A stretch of 64,000 nt of DNA from NCBI RefSeq assembly GCF_021462825.1, contig NZ_JAKEEB010000004.1, positions 186,001-250,000 of the forward strand, read 5' to 3'. How positions within the stretch are numbered: the first letter of the stretch is position 1; each line of letters begins with the position of its first letter. The notes under the pieces were generated by a model. It saw only the letters and a list, made by a program, of their open reading frames with translations. It ran no database searches and was not told the DNA's origin. A program made the translations under genes and the position numbers. This document shows positions 48,392 to 57,438 of the stretch, piece by piece. The stretch is from Streptomyces glomeratus (GTDB taxonomy: Bacteria > Actinomycetota > Actinomycetes > Streptomycetales > Streptomycetaceae).

Positions 48392-49441
48392 ATGAAGCTT
48401 CGTCATGCCATCGCCACCGCGGTTGCCTCGGCGGCCATGACTCCGCTCGCCCTGCTCTCGGCGCCGACCGCGTTCGCGGACGACGCTCCGCCCACCACCT
48501 CCGCGACCGAAACCGCGGCCACCGAGACGCCCACCAGCCCGGCGCCCGCAACCGACAGCACGACCACCCCGGCGGGCGGCGAGTCCTCGACCTCGACGTC
48601 CTCGGCGCCCACGAGCGGGGCCCCCGCGGGCAAGCCCACCTCCTCGGCGACCGCCTCGGGTACGCCGACCGGGAGCCAGACGCCGAGCAGCCGGCCGACC
48701 GACCCGTCGGACGGCTGGTCGCCGGACCAGTGTGACGAGTTCAACCTGGACCAGAACCTCAAGATCACGGTGAAGGGCCTGCCGAACAAGATCGTCGCGG
48801 GTTCCGGCTGGCACAACTTCACCTTCTCGGTGAAGAACGACTCGGACACCGACCTGAAGAACGTCTGGGTCAACACGTTCACCGAGTACGCCGACAACGA
48901 GTCGGACGACTCCCTGGCGTTCGACCTCGCCCAGCTCCAGTACAAGGACCCCGAGACCGGCAAGTGGACCGACTCCTACCAGGACGGGGAGGGTGACACC
49001 GTCTTCTCCGGCACCTTCGTAGGCGTCATCGACGCCATCGACAAGGGCGCCAAGGTGGACATGGACCTGCGGGTGCGGGTGAGCGCCAAGGCCCCGGCAG
49101 GGTCCTCGTTCGCCATGAGCAGCGCCATCTACGCCGGCAAGGGCACGGCGTGCAACGGAAACGGGGACTCCTACGAGTTCACCGTGCTCGCGGCCGGCAC
49201 CAAGCCGACCGACAGCGGCGACGCCAAGCCCACCGGTGACAAGCCGACCGGCAAGCCCAAGACGGACATGAAGCCGCAGGGCGGCTCCGAGCAGCTCCCG
49301 GTCACCGGCAAGCTCGCCTCGACCGGGTCGTCGTCCATGCTGCCGGTCATCGGCCTCGTCGGCGGTGTCGCCGTCGTCGCCGGTGCGGGTGTGGTCTTCG
49401 CCGTGCGGCGCCGGAAGGCGGGTGCTCAGGCCGCCGCGTAA
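48392..49441 (+). CDS. Cell-wall-anchored surface protein, sortase E-type LAxTG substrate
   Basis: 349 residues from ATG 48392 (GAGGT upstream). Signal peptide 1-30 (MKLRHAIATAVASAAMTPLA, cleavage after AFA). Ser/Thr/Pro-rich stalk 31-120, a beta-rich central domain about 125-270 (NLKITVKGLPNKIVAGSGWH; two Cys at its edges), and a charged linker. Tail: LPVTG at 302-306, LASTG at 308-312, a hydrophobic helix and RRRKAGAQAAA. LAxTG is the streptomycete class E sortase motif. It should be covalently linked to peptidoglycan on the cell surface; the binding partner is unknown. Confidence 0.88.
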   Translation: MKLRHAIATAVASAAMTPLALLSAPTAFADDAPPTTSATETAATETPTSPAPATDSTTTPAGGESSTSTSSAPTSGAPAGKPTSSATASGTPTGSQTPSSRPTDPSDGWSPDQCDEFNLDQNLKITVKGLPNKIVAGSGWHNFTFSVKNDSDTDLKNVWVNTFTEYADNESDDSLAFDLAQLQYKDPETGKWTDSYQDGEGDTVFSGTFVGVIDAIDKGAKVDMDLRVRVSAKAPAGSSFAMSSAIYAGKGTACNGNGDSYEFTVLAAGTKPTDSGDAKPTGDKPTGKPKTDMKPQGGSEQLPVTGKLASTGSSSMLPVIGLVGGVAVVAGAGVVFAVRRRKAGAQAAA

Positions 49442-49449
49442 CGGCCGCA

Positions 49450-49476
49450 GCGCGGCGCGGGGCGCCCGCGCCGCGC
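49450..49476 (+). terminator. Terminator after the sortase-substrate gene
   Basis: A perfect 12-bp stem (49450-49461 / 49465-49476), 3-base loop, 9 bp after the stop. Confidence 0.75.
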
Positions 49477-49494
49477 ACCATGAAGCACCACAGA

Positions 49495-49534
49495 GGAGAG
49501 GACCTGGACCCGGAGGGGGGCCCAGGTCCTCTCC
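49495..49534. terminator. Second, bidirectional terminator
   Basis: A perfect 13-bp stem (49495-49507 / 49522-49534) between convergent genes, about 75 bp from the GMC gene stop. Confidence 0.8.
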
Positions 49535-49536
49535 CT

Positions 49537-49564
49537 GTTCTGCGTTCTGCGTTCTGCGTTCTGC
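49537..49564. repeat. Heptamer tandem repeat GTTCTGC x4
   Basis: Four exact GTTCTGC units directly behind the terminator stem, followed by three GTACGCC words up to 49603. A simple-sequence tract in the terminator tail. Confidence 0.85.
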
Positions 49565-49611
49565 GCCTCGTACGCCGTCGTACGCCGCCATTACATGCTT
49601 GTACGCCGGTC

Positions 49612-51498
49612 CTACTCGTCCGTGTGCCCGGCGAGCGGGCTCTTCGGGGGCACCGTCGGCATCCCCAGGAACGGCAGCCGCAGGGCCCCGAACGCCTTCT
49701 CTGGCACCGCCGGGCGCCGGGGTTCCACCGGCTTCAGGCGCTCGTAGGCCACCCCCTGCGCCGGGCGAGGGTCCGCCTCCCCCTTGTTCGGCCAGAACGA
49801 CATCGCCCGCTCGGCCTGCGCGGTGATCGTCAGAGACGGGTTGACACCCAGGTTCGCCGACACCGCCGCGCCGTCGACCACCGATATCCCGGGATGGCCG
49901 TAGAGGCGGTGGTACGGGTCGATCACTCCGGTCTCGGGCGAGGCGCCGATGGGGCAGCCGCCGAGGAAGTGCGCGGTCAGAGGGGTGCCCATCAGTTCGC
50001 CGATGTTGCTGCCCGCGAAGCCGTTGATCTCGACGGCGAGTGCGGACGCCGACTCCGACGCCGACCTGATCTGCTTGGGGTTGGGCGCGCCATGGCCCTG
50101 CCGGGCCGTCAGCAGGCCCTTGCCCAGGCCCTTCGGCTTCAGATACGTCGTCAGGGAGTTGTCCAGCGACTGCATCACCAGGGCGATGATGGTCCGCTCC
50201 GACCAGCGGCGATACGAGAGGGACCGGACCAGCAGCCACGGGTGCCGCGCCACGTTCGCCAGCCAGGCCACGACGCGGGAGGAACCCTCTGCGTAGGGGA
50301 CCTGAAGGGTCGACAGATAGCCCATCGCGTTCGACCCCTTGCCGTAGCGGACCGGCTCGATGTGCGTGTTCTCGTCCGGGTGTATCGAGGATGTGATGGC
50401 CACGCCGCGGGTGAAGTCGAGCTTCGTACCGTGCGCCTTGCGGTAGCGGCGGTCGTCCGTCCGCGCGCCCACCAGCGCCTCGGAGTTGGAGCGGGTCAGT
50501 TCGCCCAGCCGGCCGGAGAGGTGAGGCAGTTGGCCGTTCGCCTTCATGCGGTGCAGCAGCGTCTGCGTCCCGTATGTGCCCGCCGCGAGGACGATCTGCC
50601 GTGCCGTGAAGATCCGGCCCTTGCCCTTGCGCCTGTCATCCGTCGGCAGGGTCGCGACGGCGTAGCCGCCCCGGGAGTCGTCCGTGACCGACACGACGGT
50701 CGTCATGGGATGGACGACCGCGCCCGACTTCTCCGCGAGATAGAGGTAGTTCTCGTTGAGGGTGTTCTTCGCGCCGTGGCGGCAGCCCGTCATGCACTCG
50801 CCGCACTCGGTGCACGCCCGGCGGGCGGGTCCGGCGCCGCCGAAGTACGGGTCCTGGACCTCCTCGCCCGGCCTGGCCGTGGCCGTTCCGTCGGCGTCGT
50901 CGCCGTCGCCGAAGAAGACCGCGACCGGCGCCATGTGGAAGGAGTCTTCCACGCCCATCCGCTTGGCGGCCGCCTTCAGATGGACGTCCGCGGCGGTCAC
51001 CGTCCGGTTGAGCCGGGCGCCGAGCATGCGCCGTGCCTGGTCGTAGTACGGCGTCAGCTCCTCTTCCCAGTCGGTGATGTCCTTCCACTGCGGGTCGTCG
51101 AAGAAAGCCTTCGGCGGTACGTACAGGGTGTTGGCGTAGTTGAGGGAGCCGCCGCCGACACCGGCACCCGCGAGCACCATCACGTTGCCGAGCAGATGGA
51201 TGCGCTGGATGCCGTACAGGCCGAGGGCGGGTGCCCACAGGTAGTTCTTCAGGTCCCAGGAGTTCTTCGGCAGCGAGGCCCGCGTGAAGCGCCGGCCCGC
51301 CTCCAGGACACCCACGCGGTAACCCTTCTCGGTCAGGCGCAGGGCGGTGACGGATCCGCCGAATCCCGATCCCACGACGATGACGTCGTAGTCGTATCCG
51401 TCCTCGGCGGGCCCTTCCTCGGTGTGCCCTTCCTCGGTGGGCCCTCCCTCGGCGTGCCCTTCCTCGTCCCGGGCGTGGACAGACTTCTCCTGCGACAC
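49612..51498 (-). CDS. GMC-family oxidoreductase (cholesterol oxidase-like)
   Basis: 628 residues from GTG 51498 with GAGGAG. An N-terminal run of HTEEGHTEEGPAE-like acidic repeats precedes the FAD Rossmann motif VIVVGSGFGGSVTALRLTEKG and YRVGVLEAG. A Cys cluster ACTECGECMTGCRHGAKNT, typical of this subgroup, could hold an Fe-S cluster or be structural. The C-terminus has HFLGGCPIG and GHPGISVVDGAAVSANLGVNPSLT, the GMC substrate-binding signature. Probably oxidises a sterol or other alcohol. It follows the aldehyde dehydrogenase gene by 50 bp, so alcohol and aldehyde oxidation may be linked. Confidence 0.9.
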   Translation of the reverse strand: MSQEKSVHARDEEGHAEGGPTEEGHTEEGPAEDGYDYDVIVVGSGFGGSVTALRLTEKGYRVGVLEAGRRFTRASLPKNSWDLKNYLWAPALGLYGIQRIHLLGNVMVLAGAGVGGGSLNYANTLYVPPKAFFDDPQWKDITDWEEELTPYYDQARRMLGARLNRTVTAADVHLKAAAKRMGVEDSFHMAPVAVFFGDGDDADGTATARPGEEVQDPYFGGAGPARRACTECGECMTGCRHGAKNTLNENYLYLAEKSGAVVHPMTTVVSVTDDSRGGYAVATLPTDDRRKGKGRIFTARQIVLAAGTYGTQTLLHRMKANGQLPHLSGRLGELTRSNSEALVGARTDDRRYRKAHGTKLDFTRGVAITSSIHPDENTHIEPVRYGKGSNAMGYLSTLQVPYAEGSSRVVAWLANVARHPWLLVRSLSYRRWSERTIIALVMQSLDNSLTTYLKPKGLGKGLLTARQGHGAPNPKQIRSASESASALAVEINGFAGSNIGELMGTPLTAHFLGGCPIGASPETGVIDPYHRLYGHPGISVVDGAAVSANLGVNPSLTITAQAERAMSFWPNKGEADPRPAQGVAYERLKPVEPRRPAVPEKAFGALRLPFLGMPTVPPKSPLAGHTDE

Positions 51499-51547
51499 GT
51501 GCTCTCCTCGTTGAGAACGGGTGGTGGCCGACCGAAATGGGGGCTGG

Positions 51548-53188
51548 CTAGCGGAAGCGGAACGCCTTCATCAGCCGCAGGCTGCGGCTCATGAACGCCG
51601 CGTACCTCTCGTCGTCCATGCCGAGCGACGGTGCCATCGGCAGCAGCCGCTGATGGGCGACGGTCTGGGCCTCGGTGTACTTGAGGATGCCCTCCGAGCC
51701 GTGGCGGCGGCCGAGGCCGGAGTCCTTCATGCCGCCCATGGGCGACTGGGCGCTCCCGTATGCCGGCGCATAGCCCTCGTTGACGTTGACCGTGCCGGTG
51801 CGCAGCCGGGCGGCGACCTCGCGGCCGCGACGGCCGTCCTTCGTCCAGACGGAGGCATTGAGGCCGTAGGGGGTGGCATTGGCGCGTTCGATCGCCTCGT
51901 CCTCCGAGGTGAAGCGGTAGACCGACACCACCGGTCCGAACGTCTCCTCCGCGCACACCGCCATCGGCGCCTCGACGCCGTCGAGAACGGTGGGCTCGTA
52001 GAAGTACGGACCGACGTCCGGGCGGGCGACCCCGCCGGCCAGGACCTTCGCGCCCTTGGCCACGGCCTCCTCGACATGCCGGGTCACCGTCTCCAGCTGC
52101 CGCTCGCCGACCAGCGAACCCATGTCGGCCCCGTACGCGAGGGACGTGCCCAGCCGCATGGCCTTGGTGCGGGCGACGAAACGCTCCAGGAAGGCGTCAG
52201 CGATCGACTCGTGGACGTACAACCGCTCGATGGAGATGCAGAGTTGGCCCGCGGACGAGAAACAGGCGCGCACGGCACCCGCGGCGGCCTTGTCGATGTC
52301 GGCGTCCTGAAGGACCAGCATGGCGTTCTTGCCGCCGAGTTCGAGCGAGACGCCGACGAGGCGGGCGGCGGCGCTCTGGGCGACCTCACGGCCGGTACGG
52401 GTGGAGCCGGTGAAGGAGACGTAGTCGGCGTGCCGGACGACCTCCGGGCCGACGACCGGCCCTTCGCCGATGACGACCTGGAAGACCTCGGCGGGCAGCC
52501 CGGCCTCGATCAGCAGGTCACGCGCCCACAGGGCGGTCAGGCACGTCTCGGTGTCGGGCTTCATCACGACCGCGTTGCCCGCGACGAACGCGGGGAGCGC
52601 ATCGCCGACCGACAGCTCGAGGGGGTAGTTCCAGGGGGCGATCTGGCCGACGACACCGCGCGGGTGGCGCAGTTCGGTGACCTTCGTCAGCGTCGGCACT
52701 GCACCGGTGTGCCGCTTCGGCTTCAGATACGAGGGGGCCGTACGGCCGTAGTGCCGGGCCGCGACGGCGACGGCCTGCACCTCCTCGTGGGCGTGAAGGC
52801 GGGCCTTGCCGGTCTCCAGCTGGATCAGGTCGAGGACCTCGGCCTGGCGGGCGAGCACCAGGTCGTGGAAGCGGAGCAGGACGGCGGCGCGCCGGCGTAC
52901 GGGGGTCGCGCCCCAGGCGGCCTGCGCGCTGCGGGCGCGCTCGAAGGCGAGCGCCACGTCCTCGGGGGTGGACTCGGGCAGGTCGGCCAGCTTCTCACCG
53001 GTGAACGGCGTGTGGTTGGCGGTGCGGCCGGAGCCGACGACACCCTTGGTGAGCTGGGCGACCAGCTCCGGGGTGACCACGTCGACGGCGGTGCGGGTGC
53101 CCGCGGGGGCGGGCGCGAGCGGGTTGGTACCGGCCGTGCCCGTACGGGTCGTGGCGTTGGCCTTTTCCGGGGCCTGCGAGTCCGTCAT
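51548..53188 (-). CDS. Succinate-semialdehyde dehydrogenase-type aldehyde dehydrogenase
   Basis: 546 residues from ATG 53188. ALDH superfamily: PWNYPLELSVGDALPAF with the catalytic-region Asn, VSFTGSTRTGREVA, general base Glu in VSLELGGKNAMLV, nucleophile Cys in FSSAGQLCISIERLYV, and PTVLDGVEAPMAVCAEETFGPV. It resembles the NADP-dependent succinate-semialdehyde dehydrogenases (GabD2-like) of actinobacteria. The first 30 residues are a low-complexity extension. Upstream of the GMC gene and probably co-transcribed. Confidence 0.9.
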   Translation of the reverse strand: MTDSQAPEKANATTRTGTAGTNPLAPAPAGTRTAVDVVTPELVAQLTKGVVGSGRTANHTPFTGEKLADLPESTPEDVALAFERARSAQAAWGATPVRRRAAVLLRFHDLVLARQAEVLDLIQLETGKARLHAHEEVQAVAVAARHYGRTAPSYLKPKRHTGAVPTLTKVTELRHPRGVVGQIAPWNYPLELSVGDALPAFVAGNAVVMKPDTETCLTALWARDLLIEAGLPAEVFQVVIGEGPVVGPEVVRHADYVSFTGSTRTGREVAQSAAARLVGVSLELGGKNAMLVLQDADIDKAAAGAVRACFSSAGQLCISIERLYVHESIADAFLERFVARTKAMRLGTSLAYGADMGSLVGERQLETVTRHVEEAVAKGAKVLAGGVARPDVGPYFYEPTVLDGVEAPMAVCAEETFGPVVSVYRFTSEDEAIERANATPYGLNASVWTKDGRRGREVAARLRTGTVNVNEGYAPAYGSAQSPMGGMKDSGLGRRHGSEGILKYTEAQTVAHQRLLPMAPSLGMDDERYAAFMSRSLRLMKAFRFR

Positions 53189-53303
53189 GAGGCGCAGCGT
53201 ATGCCGGGGTGAAGCGTTTGGGTACCCGTCGGTAATGCGCTTTCACGGGGTGTCCACACTGCGCCAGTGACCGCTGGCAGCGAATGCGCTGATCAGGGCG
53301 TTG

Positions 53304-53758
53304 TCAGCCGCCCGGCTGGGTGCTGCCGACTTTCAGACGGGCCCGGGCGCCTTTGAACAGCGAGGTGCCGCGCCGCTCGTCGGGGGTGCCCTTCGGCATG
53401 TCGACCCGCAGCGTGTAGAGCGCACGGGCGCGCGTGGCGACCAGGAGCTGCATCACCCGGTACCGCTTCTCCTTCACCCGGTACGTGGTGTCGGTGAGCA
53501 TCGCGTCGTCGCCCTGGAAGCTGGTGGGTGTGTACAGCGTGTGCGCGTCGTCGCCCGGCCAGGTGGCGGTGGTCTGCCGCGCCCATGCCGTCAGGGATGC
53601 GGGAGCCGACTCCTGACGGGTCAGGCGGAGCCGGACGGTGTCGTCGCCGTAGGTGACCGTGCGGTCCGTGGCCGAGTCACGGTTCCCCTGCCGCCGGAGC
53701 CGATCCGCTCGGCCAAGCGGTAGCGGCCGTCGATCAGGCGTCCCGCGTCAGTACCCAT
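53304..53758 (-). pseudogene. Internally deleted Ser/Thr protein kinase remnant
   Basis: The ATG at 53758 begins exactly like the neighbouring kinases (MGTDAGRLIDGRYRLAERIG, then SGGRGTV, the start of a glycine loop). After about 27 codons the sense moves to another frame, which encodes only the end of an exported kinase ectodomain (TVTYGDDTVRLRLTRQESAP, then YRVKEKRYRVMQLLVATRAR), ending TGA 53306-53304. The whole catalytic domain and membrane helix are missing. The junction is near 53675-53685. It lies 52 bp downstream of the next kinase, so it is a decayed member of the cluster and cannot make a kinase. Confidence 0.8.
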
Positions 53759-53809
53759 GTCCCATCAGTACCGTGCGGAATCACGGGTTGTCGACGCGGG
53801 TCCGCCGGC

Positions 53810-55447
53810 TCAGGGCTTGTGGACGTCCAGGTTCGCGATCGCGGTGCGGGCCACCTCACGGCCGCGGTCCGTGAAGTCGCCCTTGCCGGGGTAACCGATC
53901 GTGAGCTTGTACATGTTGCCCGCCGAGTCCTTGTAGTAGAAGATCTTCAGCTCGCGCGGGCGAGGGTCCTGGCTGTCGTCGGTCGTGTAGACGACCGTGT
54001 TCTCGGCGGCCTGCCTGCCGCGGTACGTGGTCTGCTCCGGGTCGGTCCTCGGGCCCTTGGGCATGTCGAGCTGGTAGGCGCCGCCGTCCTTGAACGCGTC
54101 GTTGTCGGCGTACATCTCGGCCGCCGAGGAGTCCTTGATGCCGTGGGCGGAGTCCTCGGACTTCTTCGCCAGGTGCAGGTCGATCCGGATACCGCCGCTC
54201 CAGTCGGTGTAGGTCACCCGGTTCCGGTCGGTGTCCTCCTTGCGGGGCCGGCTCACCTGGTAGTCCGCGGGCACCGCGAGCGTCACGCCCAGCGCCTTCT
54301 CCGGTCGCTGCGTCCAGCCGTCCGGGAGCGGGCCCGCGAACGGGTCGGCGACGGCCAGGTACACCCCCACCGCCGCCGCGACGACCCCGGCGCCGAGGCC
54401 GACGAGCAGCTTGCGGCCGAGCCGAAGGCCCCCGCCGCCGGGCACCGTGATCCGTGCGGGCTGCGGCGGCCGCGCCGCCTCCTGGAGCAGCCTGCGGACC
54501 GCGGCCGCATCGGGGCGGCGCGCCGGGTCCTTTTCCAGCAGGCCGCCGATGGCGTCCGCGAGCGGTCCGCGGGCCGCGGCAGGCGGCGCCGGGGTGAAGT
54601 GCAGAACCGACTGGAGGGTGGCGGGCGTGTTGGTGCGGCGGAAGGGCGACACGCCCTCCGTCGCCGCGTACAGCAGCACCCCCAGCGACCACAGGTCCGC
54701 CGCCGGGCCCGGGCGCCGCCCGAGCACCCGTTCGGGCGCGATGTACTCGGGCGAGCCGACGAAACCGCCGGTGTCCGTCAGCTTCGTCTCGCCCTCGATC
54801 TGTGCGATGCCGAAGTCGGTTAGTACGACCCGGTCGTGGCGGCCGAGCAGGACGTTGTCGGGCTTCACATCGCGGTGCAGGACGCCCGCCGCGTGCGCGG
54901 CCTCCAGTGCGCCGAGCACCTCCAGGCCGATCCTCGCCGCCTCGCGCACCCCGAGCGTGCCCTCCTGGAGCACCTCGCCCAGGGAGCGGCCCTGCACCAG
55001 CTCCATCACGATCCACGGTCTGCCGTCCACCACCGCCACGTCGTGCACGTTCACGACCGCGGGGTGGTCGAGGCGCGCGGCGGCCCGGGCCTCACGGCGC
55101 ATCCGTTCGAAGGCGTTGGCCTGTTCGCGCTCGGGAAGGTGGTCGGGGACCCGGGGTTCCTTGACGGCGACCTCCCGGTCCACCGTCTCGTCCTTGGCCC
55201 GCCACACGGTGCCCATCCCCCCGTGACCGAGCCGGGCCAGCAGCCGGTAGCGCCCGGCGATGAGCCGCCCCGTCCCCGGGTCCCCGGGGGCTTCGGCCAC
55301 GGTCTGGGTGGGCGCCGCGTGGGGCTGGGGCGCCGACTGCGGCCGGGCGTACGGGTTTCCCGGATACGGCTCCCTGGGCTGCGGCGGTTGCAGTCCGAAA
55401 CTCGTGGGCTCGTCGGGCCCGTAGGAAAGTCCCCCGTTGTCGTTCAT
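53810..55447 (-). CDS. Membrane Ser/Thr protein kinase
   Basis: 545 residues. Disordered Pro-rich N-terminus (1-55), Hanks-type kinase domain about 65-325: glycine loop LGHGGMGTVW, Lys96 in VAVKE, HRDVKPDN with Asp193, DFG 211-213, SPEYIAPERV. One helix (KLLVGLGAGVVAAAVGVYLAV, near 355) and an exported domain starting LPDGWTQRPEKALGVTLAVP. All catalytic residues are present. The ectodomain resembles those of the other kinases in this cluster (PDGW...GFSLA/VP pattern), so they probably sense related ligands. Confidence 0.94.
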   Translation of the reverse strand: MNDNGGLSYGPDEPTSFGLQPPQPREPYPGNPYARPQSAPQPHAAPTQTVAEAPGDPGTGRLIAGRYRLLARLGHGGMGTVWRAKDETVDREVAVKEPRVPDHLPEREQANAFERMRREARAAARLDHPAVVNVHDVAVVDGRPWIVMELVQGRSLGEVLQEGTLGVREAARIGLEVLGALEAAHAAGVLHRDVKPDNVLLGRHDRVVLTDFGIAQIEGETKLTDTGGFVGSPEYIAPERVLGRRPGPAADLWSLGVLLYAATEGVSPFRRTNTPATLQSVLHFTPAPPAAARGPLADAIGGLLEKDPARRPDAAAVRRLLQEAARPPQPARITVPGGGGLRLGRKLLVGLGAGVVAAAVGVYLAVADPFAGPLPDGWTQRPEKALGVTLAVPADYQVSRPRKEDTDRNRVTYTDWSGGIRIDLHLAKKSEDSAHGIKDSSAAEMYADNDAFKDGGAYQLDMPKGPRTDPEQTTYRGRQAAENTVVYTTDDSQDPRPRELKIFYYKDSAGNMYKLTIGYPGKGDFTDRGREVARTAIANLDVHKP

Positions 55448-55535
55448 GGGTCCATGCTTATCGCGCCGGGCGACCCCTCATCCACCCTCGCGCCCCACCG
55501 GTCACAGACCCGTGACGCATCGCGCGAGCCCGGGG

Positions 55536-57206
55536 TCACCCCGGTACGAACGTGTCGACCGCGACGTCGAAGTACTCCTTCGCCTCCTTCACCTTCCCGA
55601 CGGGCGCCGACACCCACACGTCGTACATCCGGCCGCCCTCCTCCCAGCACAGGTCGTAGGTGTGCCGGGGGCCCTCGGCGGCCGTGAAGCCGTTCCAGCT
55701 GAACTCCCAGAGGGCAGCGGTGTTCCCGTGGTGCGAGGTCTCGGTGACGCTGCCGTCGTGGTAGCCCGGGTTCGTGGAGGGCCCGTCGGCGGCCGAGCGC
55801 CGCATCACCGCGAGCGGCCCACCCGCATCGGGGTCGGCCACCTTGACGCCGAGACGGAACGTCTGGCCCGGTGACAGATAGAAGACCCGCTCCCCCTGCG
55901 GACTGCGGGTGAACCCCTCCGGGACGGCCAGCGAAAAACCGCTCGGGTCCCGCACCAGCCGGTAGCCCGAGGGCGCCGTGTGGCCGGCGGTCGTGGCCCG
56001 GGTCGGCGAACGGGTCACCGTCACCGTGGGGGCGGGCGAGGAACCGGGGGACGACAGGCCCGGCCCTCCGGTACCGGCCGACGGGTGCGGCGATCCGCTG
56101 CCCGCAGACGAGTGCGGCGGTGCCGTGGTCGCGGGCGCGACCCCACCGTCGCCATGGCCCATCAGCAGCGCGGCCGCCGAGACGCCCGCGCCGGCCATCG
56201 CCGCGACCAGAGCGGCCGCGACGAGCGTGCCCCGCGCCGACGGCCGGGCGGGCCGCGACTCGGCGGGCTCCCGGGCCACCGCGGTGTCGGGCCCCTGTCC
56301 CGGGGAGACGTTCAGGGCGCGCCGGGACACGTCCCGCTGCGTCGGCGTGTAGGGAACCGGCACCCGTGGTGTCCGCCCCGTCTCCAGGAACTCCCGCAGC
56401 AGCCGCTCCGCCTCGGCCGCGTCCAGGCGCCGCTCGGGGTCGCGCTCCAGCAGCCCCCGTACGACGGGCAGGATCGGCTCGGCCTGGGCGGGCGGGCGGA
56501 TCTCGTCGACGACCACCGCGTGCAGGATGCCGCCCAGCGAGTCGCGGCGGAAGGGCGACTCGCCGCTCAGCACCGCGCACAGCAGCGCGCCCAGGGACCA
56601 CAGGTCGGACTCGGGTCCGGTCCGGACGCCGGACATCCGCTCGGGTGCGGTGTACTCGGGGGAGCCGACGAAGGAGCCGGTCTCGGTGAGCGTCGTGGCG
56701 CCCGCGACCTGCGCGATGCCGAAGTCGGTGAGGACGACGCGGCCGGTGCCCGTCTCGATCAGGACGTTCGCCGGTTTCAGGTCGCGGTGGAGGACACCGG
56801 CGCCGTGGGCGCGGCGCAGCGCGCCCAGCAGCGCGATGCCGATACGGGCGGCCTCGCGGGCGTCGACGGGGCCCTGCCGGGCGACGCGTTCGGCGAGCGA
56901 ACCGCCGTCGATCAGCTCCATCACGATGTACGGGCGCTCGTCGTGCTCGACGACGTCATGGACGACGACGATGTGCGGATGCCGCAACTGCGCCACGGCG
57001 CGCGCCTCGCGCAGGGTGCGCTCACGCTGGAGCCGGGCCTCGTCGGCGGAGAGCGAGGGATCGAGGGTGACCTCCTTGACCGCCACCTGACGGCCGAGCA
57101 GTTCGTCCGACGCCCGCCAGACGACGCCCATGCCACCGCGGCCGATTCGCTCCTGTAGCCGGTAGCGCCCCGCTATGACACGGACGTTCTCCCCCTCGGT
57201 CCCCAT
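55536..57206 (-). CDS. Membrane Ser/Thr protein kinase
   Basis: 556 residues from ATG 57206 (in-frame ATGs at 57215 and 57218 are possible). Kinase domain from residue 15: IGRGGMGVVW, Lys44 in VAVKE, HRDLKPAN with Asp142, DFG 161-163, GSPEYTAPERM. Linker, helix GTLVAAALVAAMAGAGVSAAALLM, a Pro/Ser/Thr-rich stalk, then an ectodomain with PSGYRLVRDPSGFSLAVPEGF, related to that of the 57439 kinase (GWVRKKDPAGFSLALPGK). Catalytically complete. Confidence 0.94.
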   Translation of the reverse strand: MGTEGENVRVIAGRYRLQERIGRGGMGVVWRASDELLGRQVAVKEVTLDPSLSADEARLQRERTLREARAVAQLRHPHIVVVHDVVEHDERPYIVMELIDGGSLAERVARQGPVDAREAARIGIALLGALRRAHGAGVLHRDLKPANVLIETGTGRVVLTDFGIAQVAGATTLTETGSFVGSPEYTAPERMSGVRTGPESDLWSLGALLCAVLSGESPFRRDSLGGILHAVVVDEIRPPAQAEPILPVVRGLLERDPERRLDAAEAERLLREFLETGRTPRVPVPYTPTQRDVSRRALNVSPGQGPDTAVAREPAESRPARPSARGTLVAAALVAAMAGAGVSAAALLMGHGDGGVAPATTAPPHSSAGSGSPHPSAGTGGPGLSSPGSSPAPTVTVTRSPTRATTAGHTAPSGYRLVRDPSGFSLAVPEGFTRSPQGERVFYLSPGQTFRLGVKVADPDAGGPLAVMRRSAADGPSTNPGYHDGSVTETSHHGNTAALWEFSWNGFTAAEGPRHTYDLCWEEGGRMYDVWVSAPVGKVKEAKEYFDVAVDTFVPG

Positions 57207-57438
57207 GCGCCCCATCATGCCGCACGCCACGGCGACCCTCCCGGCCACCGTCGCGACGGTGGCCGACAAGCGTTGTACAAGGGCGTGCGGACGGGGCGGA
57301 CGGGGCGTACGAAGGGCATGGGCGCACGCCCTCGGTCCCCGCGCCCGTCATCCGCTTCGCGCCCGTCTCCCGCTCCGCGCGCCGTCCCCCGTGCCCGTCC
57401 CCCGCTCCGCGCGCTGGTCCCCCCGTTCCCCGCGCCCG

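Noticed and set aside
53296..53306. TTGTCAGCC near the end of the kinase remnant as a promoter element.
   Set aside because: Only a partial match to the damage motif and no downstream -10 at the right distance.
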